This document shows positions 37,569-50,123 of a stretch of 64,000 nucleotides of DNA, piece after piece (the stretch's first letter is position 1; every line of letters starts with the position of its first letter). The notes under the pieces are model-generated. The model did not search any database. It saw only the letters and a list, made by a program, of their open reading frames with translations, and had not been told where the DNA came from. Source of the stretch: Anaeromyxobacter paludicola (GTDB lineage Bacteria > Myxococcota > Myxococcia > Myxococcales > Anaeromyxobacteraceae). Made by a program: the position numbers and the translations under genes. The DNA lies in NCBI RefSeq assembly GCF_023169965.1, contig NZ_AP025592.1, positions 3,534,001 to 3,598,000 of the forward strand, in the 5' to 3' direction.

Positions 37569-37635
37569 CGGGCTCCTCCCCGCGCTAACGTAGTAAGCCA
37601 GCAGGCGGCCCGACCGCCTCGGCCCGGGGCGCCCC

Positions 37636-39243
37636 GTGGCCACGGAAAGGCAGCTCCCGATTCCCGTCCACGCGCTGCTGGTGCACCCCCGCTTCTCCGC
37701 CGCGTCCTTCTGGAACTACCAGGCGACGTGCGACGCGGTCGGCGCGCGCTATCCCGCGTCTCCCCTCGGCCTCATCACCGTCGCCGCGCTCCTGCCGGCG
37801 CGCTGGGAGCTGCGCCTCGTCGATCGGAACGTGCAGGAGCTCCGGGACGAGGACCTCGCCTGGGCCGACGTGGTGATGACCGGGGGCATGCTGCCGCAGC
37901 AGCCCGACACCCTGGCGATCGTCGCGCTCGCCGCGGCGGCCGGCAAGCTCTCGGTCGTCGGCGGCGCCGACGTCTCGGCCTCTCCCGCGGTCTACGCCGC
38001 CGCCGACTTCCAGGTGCGCGGCGAGGCCGAGGAGCTCCTCGGCGCCTTCGCCGCCGACCTGGAGGCGGGCGCGCGGCGCGGCACCTACGAGGCGAAGCGG
38101 TTCCCCGACCTCTCCCGCTCCCCCGTCCCGAGGTTCGATCTCCTCGACCTCGGGAAGTACCTGAACATCGGCGTGCAGTTCTCGCGCGGCTGCCCGTTCG
38201 GCTGCGAGTTCTGCAACGTGGTCGAGCTGAACGGCCGCACCCCCCGGACCAAGGGGGTGGCGCAGGTGCTCCGGGAGCTCGACGCGCTCTACGCCCTCGG
38301 CTACCGGGGCCACGTGGACTTCGTGGACGACAACCTCATCGGCGGCCGGAAGGCGGCGAAGGCGCTGCTCGCCGCGCTCGCCGGCTGGCTTTCGGAGCGC
38401 GGCCACCCCTTCGAGTTCTCCACCGAGGCCAGCATCGACCTCGCCGACGACCCGCAGCTCCTGTCGCTGCTGCGGGCCGCCAACTTCTTCGCCCTCTTCG
38501 TGGGGATCGAGACCCCCGACGTCGCCTCGCTGGTCCAGTCCCACAAGCTGCAGAACACGCGGCGGGACCTGGCCGAGAGCGTCCGGCGGATCCTGGCGGC
38601 CGGCATGTTCGTGAACGCCGGCTTCATCCTCGGCTTCGACGCCGAGGGCGACGGCGCGGCCGGCGAGATGATCGCCCTCGTCGAGCGGGCCAGCGTCCCG
38701 GTCTGCATGGTCGGCCTGCTCTACGCGCTGCCCGGCACCCGGCTCGCGCGGCGCCTGGAGGCGGAGGGGCGGCTCGGCGCCGGCGCGTACGCGGTCGACG
38801 ACGGCGACGCCGACCAGTGCACCTCGGGGCTCAACTTCGCGACGCGGCGCCCGGCCGCGGCGGTGCTGCGCGACTACCGGGAGGTGCTGCGGGAGATCTA
38901 CGCGCCGGCCGCCTACTTCGGGCGCGTGCGGCGGGCGTGCCGGGAGCTCGACGTCTCCGGGCACCGGGTCGCGCTCGCCTGGCGGCACCGCGTCCGCGAC
39001 CTCCGGGCGTTCGGGCGGATCGCGCGCCGCCTCGGCTGGGCCGACCGGAGCGCGCGGCGCGAGTTCTGGCGCACCGTCGCCGACTGCGCCCTCCACAACC
39101 CGGCCGCGCTCAAGATCGCCGTGTCGCTCTCGGCGCTCTACCTGCACCTCGGGCCGTTCGCGCGGTCCGTCGGCGATCGCGCCGCGGCCCGGATCGCGCG
39201 CGAGGGCGACCCGGGGCGGCCCGGCCGCGACCGGCCCGGCTAG
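37636..39243 (+). CDS. B12-binding-domain radical SAM protein with DUF4070-like tail
   Basis: 535 residues. An N-terminal cobalamin-binding-like Rossmann domain (YPASPLGLITVAALLPA, VDRNVQELRDEDLAWADVVMTGG) is followed by radical SAM with C186-x3-C190-x2-C193 (CPFGCEFC) and a C-terminal helical domain of the DUF4070 type. These enzymes usually methylate or rearrange unreactive carbon, for example on lipids or natural products. The order resembles hopanoid C-2 methylase HpnP, but the N-terminal motifs differ from what I know of HpnP. Start GTG 37636, weak ribosome-binding site. No pathway genes are nearby. The stop is shared with the convergent kinase (CTAG). Confidence 0.87.
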   Translation: MATERQLPIPVHALLVHPRFSAASFWNYQATCDAVGARYPASPLGLITVAALLPARWELRLVDRNVQELRDEDLAWADVVMTGGMLPQQPDTLAIVALAAAAGKLSVVGGADVSASPAVYAAADFQVRGEAEELLGAFAADLEAGARRGTYEAKRFPDLSRSPVPRFDLLDLGKYLNIGVQFSRGCPFGCEFCNVVELNGRTPRTKGVAQVLRELDALYALGYRGHVDFVDDNLIGGRKAAKALLAALAGWLSERGHPFEFSTEASIDLADDPQLLSLLRAANFFALFVGIETPDVASLVQSHKLQNTRRDLAESVRRILAAGMFVNAGFILGFDAEGDGAAGEMIALVERASVPVCMVGLLYALPGTRLARRLEAEGRLGAGAYAVDDGDADQCTSGLNFATRRPAAAVLRDYREVLREIYAPAAYFGRVRRACRELDVSGHRVALAWRHRVRDLRAFGRIARRLGWADRSARREFWRTVADCALHNPAALKIAVSLSALYLHLGPFARSVGDRAAARIAREGDPGRPGRDRPG

Positions 39244-40508
39244 CTGGACGGCTCGTCGGCGAGCGGCAGCCGGAACGCGACCTCGGTGCCCCGCCCCGCG
39301 CCGGGGCTCGACACGCGGACGCTGCCGCCGTGCAGCTCGACCATCGCCTTCACGAGCGAGAGCCCGAGCCCGAGGCCGCCCTCGCTCCGCGCGAGCGACT
39401 GGCCCGCCTGGACGAACGGGTCGAAGACGCGCTCGAGCAGCTCCGGGGGGATCCCCGCGCCGGTGTCGCGCACGAGCACCGTCGCCTCCCCCGGCGCGGT
39501 CCGGACCTCGAGCGTCACGCGGCCGCCGGCCGGGGTGAACTTGGCCGCGTTCTGGAGGAGGTTCCCGATGGCCTGCGCCAGCCGGGTCTCGTCGCCCATC
39601 ACGATCACCGGGGCGTCCGGGGTCCGGACCTCGAGCGCGAGCCCCCGCTGCTCGGCCTGGGCCCGGTGGTCCTCGCCGGCCCGCCGCGCCAGGTCGGCGA
39701 GGTCGAGCCGGGTCCGGCGGAGCTCCACCTTGCCCTTGGCGATGCGCGTGACGTCGAGCAGGTCGTCCACCATCCGCTTGAGGTGGCGCAGCTGCCGCCC
39801 GGCCACCTGCTTCGCGAGCAGCGCCTGCTGGCCGGCGGGCTCCGCGTGCTCGAGCAGGTAGAGCGCGTTCTGGATGGCGGCGAGCGGGTTCCGCAGCTCG
39901 TGCGAGAGCATCGCCAGGAACTCGTCCTTGGCGCGGCTCGCGTCCCGGAGCTCCTGCTCCAGCCGCTCGCGGTCGGCGTCGGCCCGGCGGCGGCGCACGG
40001 CCGCCTCCGCGAGATCGGAGACGAACGCGGCGAGCGCCGCGTCGTAGGCGAGGATGTTGGCGACCGCCGCGCGGCTGAAGACCGGGACCCGGTCCAGGGC
40101 GGCGAGGTAGGCGCCCTCGTCGAACCCGAACTGGCGGGCCTGCTGCACGAAGAAGGCCCGGTCCGGCCGCTCGTCCTCGTACAGGAACTGGCCGAGGAAC
40201 AGGGTGGCGAGGTGCTGGCCCTCCACGCGAATGGGCAGGCCGATGTCCCGCAGCCCGTTGTGGCAGGTGTACTCGCACGGCGCGCCGTCCTGCGCGTGGA
40301 GCTTGATGTGATCGTCGCTCTCGCGGCAGCGGCGCGCCGTCTCGGGGTGCGCCCGGTGGTACATCACGCAGATGTCCTGCCAGCCCACGCCGACGAGGAC
40401 CGAGCCGTCGGCGGCGTCGATGATGCCGATGGGCATGCCGCTCGCCGCGAAGTTCGCTTCGGCGAGCTTCTGGAGCATCCCGAGATCGAGCAGGTCCGCC
40501 AGCTGCAC
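39240..40508 (-). CDS. PocR-domain sensor histidine kinase
   Basis: About 422 residues, cytoplasmic. The N-terminal sensory domain is PocR-type: ICVMYHRAHPETARRCRESD and APCEYTCHNGLRDIGLPIRV with conserved cysteines, followed by LFLGQFLYEDE. A short coiled coil leads to HisKA with MLSHELRNPLAAIQ and HATPase with NLLQNAAKFTPAGG, DTGAGIPPELLERV and GLGLGLSLVKAMVELHGG. PocR domains sense small hydrocarbon derivatives such as diols, so a metabolite signal is likely. GTG 40508 gives the domain start; a GTG at 40601 is an alternative. The response regulator is not adjacent. Confidence 0.87.
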   Translation of the reverse strand: MQLADLLDLGMLQKLAEANFAASGMPIGIIDAADGSVLVGVGWQDICVMYHRAHPETARRCRESDDHIKLHAQDGAPCEYTCHNGLRDIGLPIRVEGQHLATLFLGQFLYEDERPDRAFFVQQARQFGFDEGAYLAALDRVPVFSRAAVANILAYDAALAAFVSDLAEAAVRRRRADADRERLEQELRDASRAKDEFLAMLSHELRNPLAAIQNALYLLEHAEPAGQQALLAKQVAGRQLRHLKRMVDDLLDVTRIAKGKVELRRTRLDLADLARRAGEDHRAQAEQRGLALEVRTPDAPVIVMGDETRLAQAIGNLLQNAAKFTPAGGRVTLEVRTAPGEATVLVRDTGAGIPPELLERVFDPFVQAGQSLARSEGGLGLGLSLVKAMVELHGGSVRVSSPGAGRGTEVAFRLPLADEPSS

Positions 40509-40631
40509 GGGGCGGAGCCTAGCCCTAGTCCGTTCGAGGGGAGAGACCCCAGACGGTGCCGACGTGCGGTAAGCGCTCGTTTGGTATGCACGCTCAGTCA
40601 CGAACGAGGACGGGCGGGCGCGCGAGCGCCT

Positions 40632-41375
40632 TCACGCCGGCCAGGGGCCACCCGGCCCGGCCGCGGCCGCGTGGTCCGCGATCCAGAGGGCCCCGCCCGC
40701 CGGCTGGACCCGCGCGGCCGGGAGCGGCTCGTCGCCCGGCGCGGGCGCGAGCGCACGGGCGAGCGCCGGCGCCTTCTCGCCGCCGCTCACGAGGAAGATC
40801 ACCGCGCGCGCCCGGTCCAGGACCGGCAGGGTGAGCGTCGTGCGCCGGCTCCCGAGCCGGGCCACGAACGGCGACACCACCCAGCGGACGCGCTCGTCGA
40901 GGGCGAGCGAGCCGGGGAAGAGCGAGGCGGTGTGGCCGTCCGCGCCGAGCCCGAGCAGCGCGAGGTCGAGGCGCGGGGGCGCGCCGCCCGGCGGGATCCC
41001 GAACCAGCGCCGCAGCTCCTCCTCGTAGCGCTCCGCCGCCGCGGGGTCCTCGCCCCGGATCCGGTGGACGCCCGCGACCGGGACGTGGTCGAGCAGCGCC
41101 TCGCGCGCCATCCGGTAGTTGCTGTCCGGGTGGTCCGGCGGGACCGGCCGCTCGTCGCCGAAGAAGACCTGGGTCCGGTCCCACGGGACGCGCCCGCGGA
41201 AGGGCTCGGCGGCGAGCAGGGCGTAGAGCCGCCGCGGCGTGGTGCCGCCCGCGAGCGCCAGCGTGAAGGCGCCGCGCGCGGCGACGGCGCGCGCGGCGGC
41301 GAGGACGAGCTCCTCCGCGGCGGCGCGCGCCACCGCCTCGGCGTCTCGCACCCGGCGGAGCCGGGGCGGCGTCAT
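40632..41375 (-). CDS. pgl: 6-phosphogluconolactonase
   Basis: 247 residues. It hydrolyses 6-phosphogluconolactone in the oxidative pentose phosphate pathway. Family motifs: FTLALAGGTTPRRLYALLA, VFFGDERPVPPDHPDSNYRM, LALLGLGADGHTASLFPGS and the late FLVSGGEKAPALARAL. Length is typical. It lies 61 bases after the zwf stop in the same direction, and gnd precedes zwf, so all three oxidative steps are grouped. Confidence 0.94.
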   Translation of the reverse strand: MTPPRLRRVRDAEAVARAAAEELVLAAARAVAARGAFTLALAGGTTPRRLYALLAAEPFRGRVPWDRTQVFFGDERPVPPDHPDSNYRMAREALLDHVPVAGVHRIRGEDPAAAERYEEELRRWFGIPPGGAPPRLDLALLGLGADGHTASLFPGSLALDERVRWVVSPFVARLGSRRTTLTLPVLDRARAVIFLVSGGEKAPALARALAPAPGDEPLPAARVQPAGGALWIADHAAAAGPGGPWPA

Positions 41376-41436
41376 GGGAGCGGCTCCGCGCCGCGCGCGG
41401 GGCCGGGGGGCGCGGCCGGCGCGTCCTTGCCCCGGC

Positions 41437-42944
41437 TCATCCCGGGCCCGCCCACCGTCGCCCGTCGCGGGCGAGGAGCTCCGCCGACGCGGCGGGGCCC
41501 CAGGCGCCGGCCTCGTAGTTGGGGAAGTCGCGCGCCGGCAGCGAGGCCCAGACGTCCAGCACCGGGGTGACGATCCGCCAGCTCGCCTCGACCAGATCGG
41601 CCCGGTGGAAGAGCTCGGCGTCGCCGATCATCACGTCGTGGAGCAGCCGCTCGTAGCCGGTCGCCGGCGGGAGCGGGCCGAACTGCGCGTAGCTGAAGTC
41701 GAGCTTCACCTGCTCGAGCACGATGCCCGGGCCGGGCCGCTTGGCCTTCATCGAGATGCAGATCGCCTCCTCCGGCTGGATGAGGATGTCGAGCCGGTTC
41801 GGGTCGATCTGCTCGACCCCGGCCTCCTCGAAGAGGAGCAGGGGCGGGCGCCGGAACTGGATGGAGATCTGGGTGTCGCGGCGCGCGAGCCGCTTCCCGG
41901 AGCGCAGGTAGAAGGGGACGCCGGCCCAGCGCCAGTTCTCCACCTGGAGCCGGAGCGCGGCGAAGGTCTCGGTCCGCGACTCCGGAGAGACGCCGGGCTC
42001 CTCGCGGTACCCCGGCACCCGCGCCCCGCCGACGATCCCGGCGCCGTACTGGCCGCGCACGCAGTCGCGGAGCACCTGCTCCGGCTCCATCGGGCGGATC
42101 GCCTCGAGCACCTTCACCTTCTCGTTCCGCACCGCCTCGGGGGCGAGCGTGGAGGGCGGCTCCATGGCGACGAGCGCGAGGAGCTGCAGCATGTGGTTCT
42201 GGACGATGTCCCGGACGAGCCCGGCCTGCTCGTAGTACCCGCCGCGCCCCTCCACCCCGAGCTCCTCGGCCACGGTGATCTGCACGTGGTCGACGTAGCG
42301 CCGGTTCCAGATCGGCTCGAACATCCCGTTCGCGAACCGGAACACCATCAGGTTCTGGACCGTCTCCTTCCCGAGGTAGTGGTCGATGCGGAAGACCTGG
42401 CCCTCGTCGAGGGCCTGGGTGAGCTCGCGGTTGAGGGCGCGGGCCGAGTCGAGGTCCCGGCCGAAGGGCTTCTCCACCACCACCCGGCGCCAGCCGGCGT
42501 CCTGGCGCGTCAGGCCGGCGCCCGCCAGCCCGCGCACGATCGCGGAGAACTCGCCCGGCGGCGTGGCGAGGTAGAAGAGCGCGTTCCCCGAGGTGCCGTG
42601 CTCCTTGGCGGCGTGGGCGAGCGCGTCGGAGAGCCGGGCGTAGGTGGCCGGGTCCTCGAAGTCGCCCTGCACGTAGTGGACGCAGGTCGTGAAGTCCGCG
42701 GCGGGCGGGGCGCCGGCCGGGCGCGCCGCCCCGGCCCGCGCCGCGGCCTCCGCGTAGGCGCGGAACCCGGCGTCGTCGAGCGCGCGCCTCGCCACCCCGA
42801 TGAACGCCAGCTCGCGCGGGAGGAGCTGGTTCGCCTGCAGGTTGTAGAGCGCCGGGAGGAGCTTGCGCCGCGTGAGGTCGCCCATCGCCCCGAAGGCCAC
42901 GAAGGCGCAGGGCTCGCCGGGCCGGAGCCGCCTCGCGGGGCTGG

Positions 42945-42948
<4 letters not shown>
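41437..42948 (-). CDS. zwf: glucose-6-phosphate 1-dehydrogenase
   Basis: 503 residues. NADP-binding [20 protein letters not shown] (Met in place of the usual Ser of GASGDL), substrate motif [14 protein letters not shown] with catalytic His/Lys, and [14 protein letters not shown]. First step of the oxidative pentose phosphate pathway. The GTG start at 42948 overlaps the gnd stop by four bases. NADP versus NAD preference cannot be told here. Confidence 0.94.
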
Positions 42949-43934
<986 letters not shown>

Positions 43935-44029
43935 CGACGGCTCCTCCGGCCTCGCGCCGGCTCTGGACCTAACCGCGCCGGCGGTGGCCGGGCCAGACCC
44001 CGCCCGTGGGCCGCTCCCGGCCGCGGATC

Positions 44030-44046
44030 GTGAAGGGAGCCTTCAC
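44030..44046. promoter_or_regulatory. perfect inverted repeat, LysR-type operator candidate
   Basis: GTGAAGG-GAG-CCTTCAC, perfect 7-base arms with T-N11-A-like symmetry, 114 bases before the aldo/keto reductase. CTTCACGG recurs at 45237 immediately before the LysR start codon (GGAAAGCTTCACGG), suggesting that the downstream LysR protein binds both. Confidence 0.55.
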
Positions 44047-44093
44047 GGCCCATGCACTTCGCGCCGGTTTCGGGTACGGGCCCGCGCGCGTAG

Positions 44094-46160
<2,067 letters not shown>

Positions 46161-46176
46161 CCGGCGGTCACCCTCG

Positions 46177-46208
46177 GGGAGCGCTCGCTCCCTGCGGGGC
46201 CACCCCGC
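46177..46208 (+). terminator. two tandem hairpins after the LysR gene
   Basis: GGGAGC-GCTC-GCTCCC (46177-46192) is followed directly by GCGGGG-CCA-CCCCGC (46194-46208) and then TT. Together they could terminate the aldo/keto reductase-LysR transcript. Confidence 0.6.
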
Positions 46209-46236
46209 TTGAAAGTGCGGCGCGCGTGCATAGGGT
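46209..46236 (+). promoter_or_regulatory. sigma-70-like promoter candidate
   Basis: TTGAAA, 16 bases, TAGGGT, directly after the tandem hairpins and about 60 bases before the ATG at 46297. The -35 box is good, the -10 weak. Confidence 0.3.
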
Positions 46237-46296
46237 CACCGGGCTGGCTGCCCGCTCTCCCGCGGTAGGGGAGCGTCGCGCCGCCGAGGGGGCCTC

Positions 46297-47283
46297 ATGC
46301 GGGACCAGCTGGCGGATGCGTGCCGGGGCGAGGTCTCGCCGGACGCCCCTTGCGGAGCGCGCGCCCCGGCGGCCGAGGGGAGCCTGCGCCCCGGGGATTG
46401 GGTCGAGGTCCGCTCGCCGGCCGAGATCGCCTCCACCCTGGACGGCGACGGCGCCGTCGAGGGGCTCCCTTTCATGCCGGAGATGGTGCCCTGGTGCGGG
46501 CAGCGCCTCCGCGTGGCGCTCCGGGCGGAGCACACCTGCGTCCATCCGCCCGAGGGGAGGCTGCGGCGGCTGCGTAACGCCGTGACGCTCGAGGGCCTTC
46601 GCTGCGACGGGGCCTCGCACGCGGGGTGCCAGCTCGGCTGCGCCCTGTTCTGGAAGGAGTGCTGGCTCAGGCCCGTGACCGGGCCCTCCGCGCCGGCGGT
46701 CCCGGCGGGCCCGGCGGCGTCGGCGGACCTCGCGAACCTGCCGGTCCACCCGCGCGGCGCCCCCGACCGCTGGCAGTGCCAGGGCACCGCGCTGCCGGCG
46801 GCGACCTCGCGCGGCGAGCCGCTCTGGAGCCCGGGTCAGTACGTCCGGATGGTCGAGGTCCGGACCTTCACGGCCCGGCAGGTGGTCGAGATGCTGCTGG
46901 CCGGCGGCATGCGGCGGGTCCGGAAGGTGCTGCGGCGCCGGGCCTCGTCCCCGCCCGCTCCCGCGCCCTCGGCGGCGCCGCTGCGCGTCGGCGACTGGGT
47001 GCAGGTGCGCGGCCGCGAGGAGATCTTCGCGACCCTGGACGAGCACGGCAAGCTGCAGGGGCTCGCGTTCGGCGGAGACATGGAGGACTACTGCGGGGTC
47101 AGGGCCCGCGTCGGCGCGCGGGTGGAGCGGATCATCGAGGAGGCGACGGGACGGCTGCGGACCGTGCGCGGGACCGTGATCCTGGAGCGCGTGAGCTGCC
47201 GCCGCTACCTGGGCTGCGCGCGGGCCATGCCGATCCTCTGGCGCGAGGCGTGGCTCCGGCCGGCGCCTCCGCCCGGCCGCTGA
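46297..47283 (+). CDS. protein with two copies of a Cys-rich domain, unknown
   Basis: 328 residues. Two copies of one domain, about 30-125 and 225-322: GDWVEVRSPAEIASTLDGDG versus GDWVQVRGREEIFATLDEHG, GLPFMPEMVPWCG versus GLAFGGDMEDYCG, and LGCALFWKECWLRP versus ILWREAWLRP. Copy 1 keeps more cysteines (WCG, HTC, RCDG, GCQLGC, ECW) and could bind a metal or cluster; copy 2 has lost several. A single-domain version occurs, as far as I recall, in other bacteria near biosynthetic genes. No signal peptide. It is followed by a cysteine synthase in the same direction, 27 bases apart. Confidence 0.78.
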   Translation: MRDQLADACRGEVSPDAPCGARAPAAEGSLRPGDWVEVRSPAEIASTLDGDGAVEGLPFMPEMVPWCGQRLRVALRAEHTCVHPPEGRLRRLRNAVTLEGLRCDGASHAGCQLGCALFWKECWLRPVTGPSAPAVPAGPAASADLANLPVHPRGAPDRWQCQGTALPAATSRGEPLWSPGQYVRMVEVRTFTARQVVEMLLAGGMRRVRKVLRRRASSPPAPAPSAAPLRVGDWVQVRGREEIFATLDEHGKLQGLAFGGDMEDYCGVRARVGARVERIIEEATGRLRTVRGTVILERVSCRRYLGCARAMPILWREAWLRPAPPPGR

Positions 47284-47310
47284 CGGCCGCGCGGCAACCG
47301 AGGGGAGCAC

Positions 47311-48261
47311 ATGCGCATCGCCGCGGACGTCACCAGGCTCGTCGGGAACACGCCGCTCGTCAGGCTCAACCGGCTCTCGCGCGGGCTGAGGGCCGAGGTG
47401 GTGCTGAAGCTCGAGTCCTTCAACCCGGCGGCGTCGGTCAAGGATCGGGTCGCCGTGTCGATGATCGAGGCCGCGGAGGCGGCCGGGCGGATCGGCCCGG
47501 GGACGATCCTGCTCGAGCCGACGAGCGGCAACACCGGCATCGGGCTCGCCTTCGCGGCGGCCGCGCGGGGCTACCGGCTCGCGCTCACCATGCCGGAGGA
47601 CATGAGCTTGGAGCGGCGCAAGCTCCTGCAGGCCCTCGGCGCGCAGCTGGTGCTCACCCCGCGGGACGAGGGCATGGGCGGCGCCATCCGGGCGGCGCGC
47701 CGGATGGCGGAGGAGGATCCGAGGTACCTCCTCCTGCAGCAGTTCGACAACCCGGCGAACCCCGGGATCCACCGGCGGACCACCGGCGAGGAGATCTGGC
47801 GGGACACCGAGGGGCGGCTCGACTTCTTCGTGGCCGGCATCGGCACCGGCGGGACCATCACCGGGGTCGCGGAGGCGCTGAAGGAGAGGAGGCCCGGCAT
47901 CCGGATCGTGGGGGCCGAGCCGAAGGACTCGCCGGTCCTGGCGGGCGGCAAGCCCGGGCCCCACCGGATCCAGGGCTGGGGGCCCGGCTTCGTCCCCAAG
48001 GTGCTCCGGACCGAGCTGCTGGACGAGGTCCTGGGGGTCGCCGCGGGGGACGCGGCGCGCACCGCGCGCCGGCTGTGCCGGGAGGAGGGGATCCTGGCCG
48101 GCATCTCGGGCGGCGGGGCGGTCTGGGCCGCGCTGGAGGTGGCGCGCCGGCCGGAGAACGAGGGGCGCCGGATCGTGACCCTCCTGCCCGACACGGGCGA
48201 GCGCTACCTCTCGACCTGGCTGTTCGAGCCCGAGCCGGAGGCGGAGCCGCTCTGGTTCTGA
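47311..48261 (+). CDS. cysK: cysteine synthase-type PLP enzyme
   Basis: 316 residues, O-acetylserine sulfhydrylase fold. PLP Lys44 in [12 protein letters not shown], phosphate-side [26 protein letters not shown] and the C-terminal [13 protein letters not shown]. The pattern [13 protein letters not shown] is typical of CysK. It would form cysteine from O-acetylserine and sulfide. Strong GAGGGGAG site. The upstream Cys-rich duplicated-domain gene is probably co-transcribed, so this enzyme may serve that pathway rather than general cysteine supply. Confidence 0.9.
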   Translation: MRIAADVTRLVGNTPLVRLNRLSRGLRAEVVLKLESFNPAASVKDRVAVSMIEAAEAAGRIGPGTILLEPTSGNTGIGLAFAAAARGYRLALTMPEDMSLERRKLLQALGAQLVLTPRDEGMGGAIRAARRMAEEDPRYLLLQQFDNPANPGIHRRTTGEEIWRDTEGRLDFFVAGIGTGGTITGVAEALKERRPGIRIVGAEPKDSPVLAGGKPGPHRIQGWGPGFVPKVLRTELLDEVLGVAAGDAARTARRLCREEGILAGISGGGAVWAALEVARRPENEGRRIVTLLPDTGERYLSTWLFEPEPEAEPLWF

Positions 48262-48280
48262 GCGGCGCGGCGGGACGCGA

Positions 48281-49522
48281 TCACCCGGTCCGGCGCCGCG
48301 CGCGGAGCGCCGCCGCCAGGCGGGCGCGTGCGGCCGCCGGCACGGTCTCGCGGAGGCGGACCTCGGGCGTCCCGTGCCAGCGCGCGCAGGCGGCGATGGC
48401 CCCGGCGACGTCCCGGGCGAGCGCGTCGCTCGGGCGCACCGAAGGCTCGAGCTGCAGCGCCTTCACCTCGAAGACGCCCTCCGCGCGGTGCGCCTTCGCG
48501 TCGAGCCGGCCCACGAGCGCCCCGCGCCGGAGGATGGGCAGGACGTAGTAGCCGTAGCGGCGCTTCGGCGCCGGCAGGTAGCACTCGAGGCGGTAGTCGA
48601 AGCCGAACAGGGCCGCGACCCGCTCGCGATCCCAGACCACCGGGTCGAACGGGGAGAGGAGGGTGGTGTGCGTGGCCGCGCGCTCGCCGGCCGCGATCCG
48701 CTCCGCCGCGGCGAGGTGATCGCGGTGGACGACGCCGGGGACCGCCCAGCCCTCCACCTCCACCGGGAGGAGCGTGCCGTCCTCGAGGAGCGGCGCGAGC
48801 TCCTTCATCCCGAGGCGAGGCCGCGTCCGGAAGTAGTCGTGGATCCAGCGCGGCTGCGTGACGCCGAGCGCGCGGACCGCCCGCTCCACCATCGCGCGCC
48901 GCGCCGCCGAGGCCGAGGGCAGCTCCAGCGCGTCCGCGGCCGGGTAGACGCGGCGCCGCAGATCGTAGACGCGGTGGAAGTTCACCCGCCGCGCGACCAT
49001 GAGCTCGCCCAGGGCGAACCAGGCCTCGAGGAGCGTCTTCTCCTTCTTCCAGCCCCACCAGCCGGAGCGCGCCGGCTCCGGGCCCTTGAAGTCGGCCGCC
49101 TTCACCGGTCCGTGCTCGGCCACGTGGGCGAGGAGCGCCCCCATCGCCTCGCGCTCCTCGCGGAAGAGGCGGCGCGCCCGGTTCACGAACCAGTGGTCCC
49201 GCGTCTCGAGGAACCGCCGGTGCAGCGCGTACTCCTCGATGGGCGCGAGGCAGGCCTCGTGCGCCCAGCACTCGAAGAGCCGGCCGGACGCCAGCAGCTC
49301 GTCGAGCCAGCGGGGCTCGTAGGCGCCGAGCCGGGAGAAGAGGACCAGGTACGGGCTGCGCGCCACCACGTGGATGGTGTCGAGCTGCAGGAGCTCCATG
49401 CGCGCGACGGCGTCCCGGACGTCCTCGGGCGTGGCCCGCCGCCGGGGCGGCGCGAGCAGCCCCTGGGCCGCGAGGTGGAGCGCGCGGGCGTGACGGACGC
49501 TGAGCTCTAGGCGCGGGCGCAT
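48281..49522 (-). CDS. YcaQ/AlkX-type DNA glycosylase (winged-helix HTH_42)
   Basis: 413 residues. The family's catalytic Q-x-D motif is present in MELLQLDTIHVVARSPYLVL, followed by LFECWAHEACLAPIEEY. Tandem winged helices and a C-terminal beta domain (LPILRRGALVGRLDAKAHRA) complete the family plan. Related proteins unhook interstrand crosslinks or remove alkylated bases, but substrate varies. I chose ATG 49522; upstream in-frame sequence is Arg-rich and dubious. It is a single gene, convergent with cysK. Confidence 0.88.
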   Translation of the reverse strand: MRPRLELSVRHARALHLAAQGLLAPPRRRATPEDVRDAVARMELLQLDTIHVVARSPYLVLFSRLGAYEPRWLDELLASGRLFECWAHEACLAPIEEYALHRRFLETRDHWFVNRARRLFREEREAMGALLAHVAEHGPVKAADFKGPEPARSGWWGWKKEKTLLEAWFALGELMVARRVNFHRVYDLRRRVYPAADALELPSASAARRAMVERAVRALGVTQPRWIHDYFRTRPRLGMKELAPLLEDGTLLPVEVEGWAVPGVVHRDHLAAAERIAAGERAATHTTLLSPFDPVVWDRERVAALFGFDYRLECYLPAPKRRYGYYVLPILRRGALVGRLDAKAHRAEGVFEVKALQLEPSVRPSDALARDVAGAIAACARWHGTPEVRLRETVPAAARARLAAALRARRRTG

Positions 49523-49592
49523 GTCGCGCGGAATATAGACGATGCCTGCCGAGGCGCGGTGCCCGGCGGTGCTGTGCCGGCCCCGGACGCGC

Positions 49593-50000
49593 TCACCGGC
49601 CGGAGCGCTCCTCGCGGTCCTCGCGACCCCTGCCAGGCTCGCCGGCCGGCTCGCCGCGCTCCCGGTGATCGCGGTCGGCGCGCGGAGGCGCCGGGCGCGC
49701 CCGGGGGTCGTCGCGCGCGCCCTCGCGGTGCTCCCAGCGCTCCTCGTCCTCTCCGCGCGGCCCGCGCCCGTACTCTTCCGGCGTCCCGTAGGGGGCGACG
49801 GGGCCCAGGTACTCCTCCGGCGCATACTCGTAGGGTGGGCAGGGCTGCCCCGGCGGGCACTCGTAGGGCGCCTGGCACTGCTCGCCCGGACCGCAGTACG
49901 GGTACGACTCCGGGTACACGACCGGCGCCGGCCGGGTGGTCACGCAGCCGGCCATCGAGGCGAACGCGACGGCAGCCGTGGCGGGCAGGACGAGCTTCAT
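49593..50000 (-). CDS. small Cys/Pro/Tyr-rich lipoprotein
   Basis: 135 residues. Signal peptide and lipobox (MKLVLPATAAVAFASMAGCV). After it comes a Tyr/Pro/Cys-rich stretch (YCGPGEQCQAPYECPPGQPC) and a charged Arg/Asp/Glu-rich tail that is likely disordered. No known family. ATG 50000 is preferred for the signal peptide; an in-frame ATG at 50015 would add five residues. Separated by 70 bases from the YcaQ-type gene and probably independent. Confidence 0.65.
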   Translation of the reverse strand: MKLVLPATAAVAFASMAGCVTTRPAPVVYPESYPYCGPGEQCQAPYECPPGQPCPPYEYAPEEYLGPVAPYGTPEEYGRGPRGEDEERWEHREGARDDPRARPAPPRADRDHRERGEPAGEPGRGREDREERSGR

Positions 50001-50123
50001 GGCGGCGGCTCCCACCCCGAAGATAGGCCCGGGCGCTCCGCGGGGTTAGGCTCTTCCCAGGGAATGCTCCCGGTGCGCCCGCCGCCCCGGCGGGGCGCAC
50101 CTGGACGCCAGGAGCGTGAGCGG

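Noticed and set aside
37636-39243. Assignment as hopanoid 2-methylase HpnP
   Set aside because: Domain order is similar, but the N-terminal signature and genomic context do not match, so only a general family call is given.
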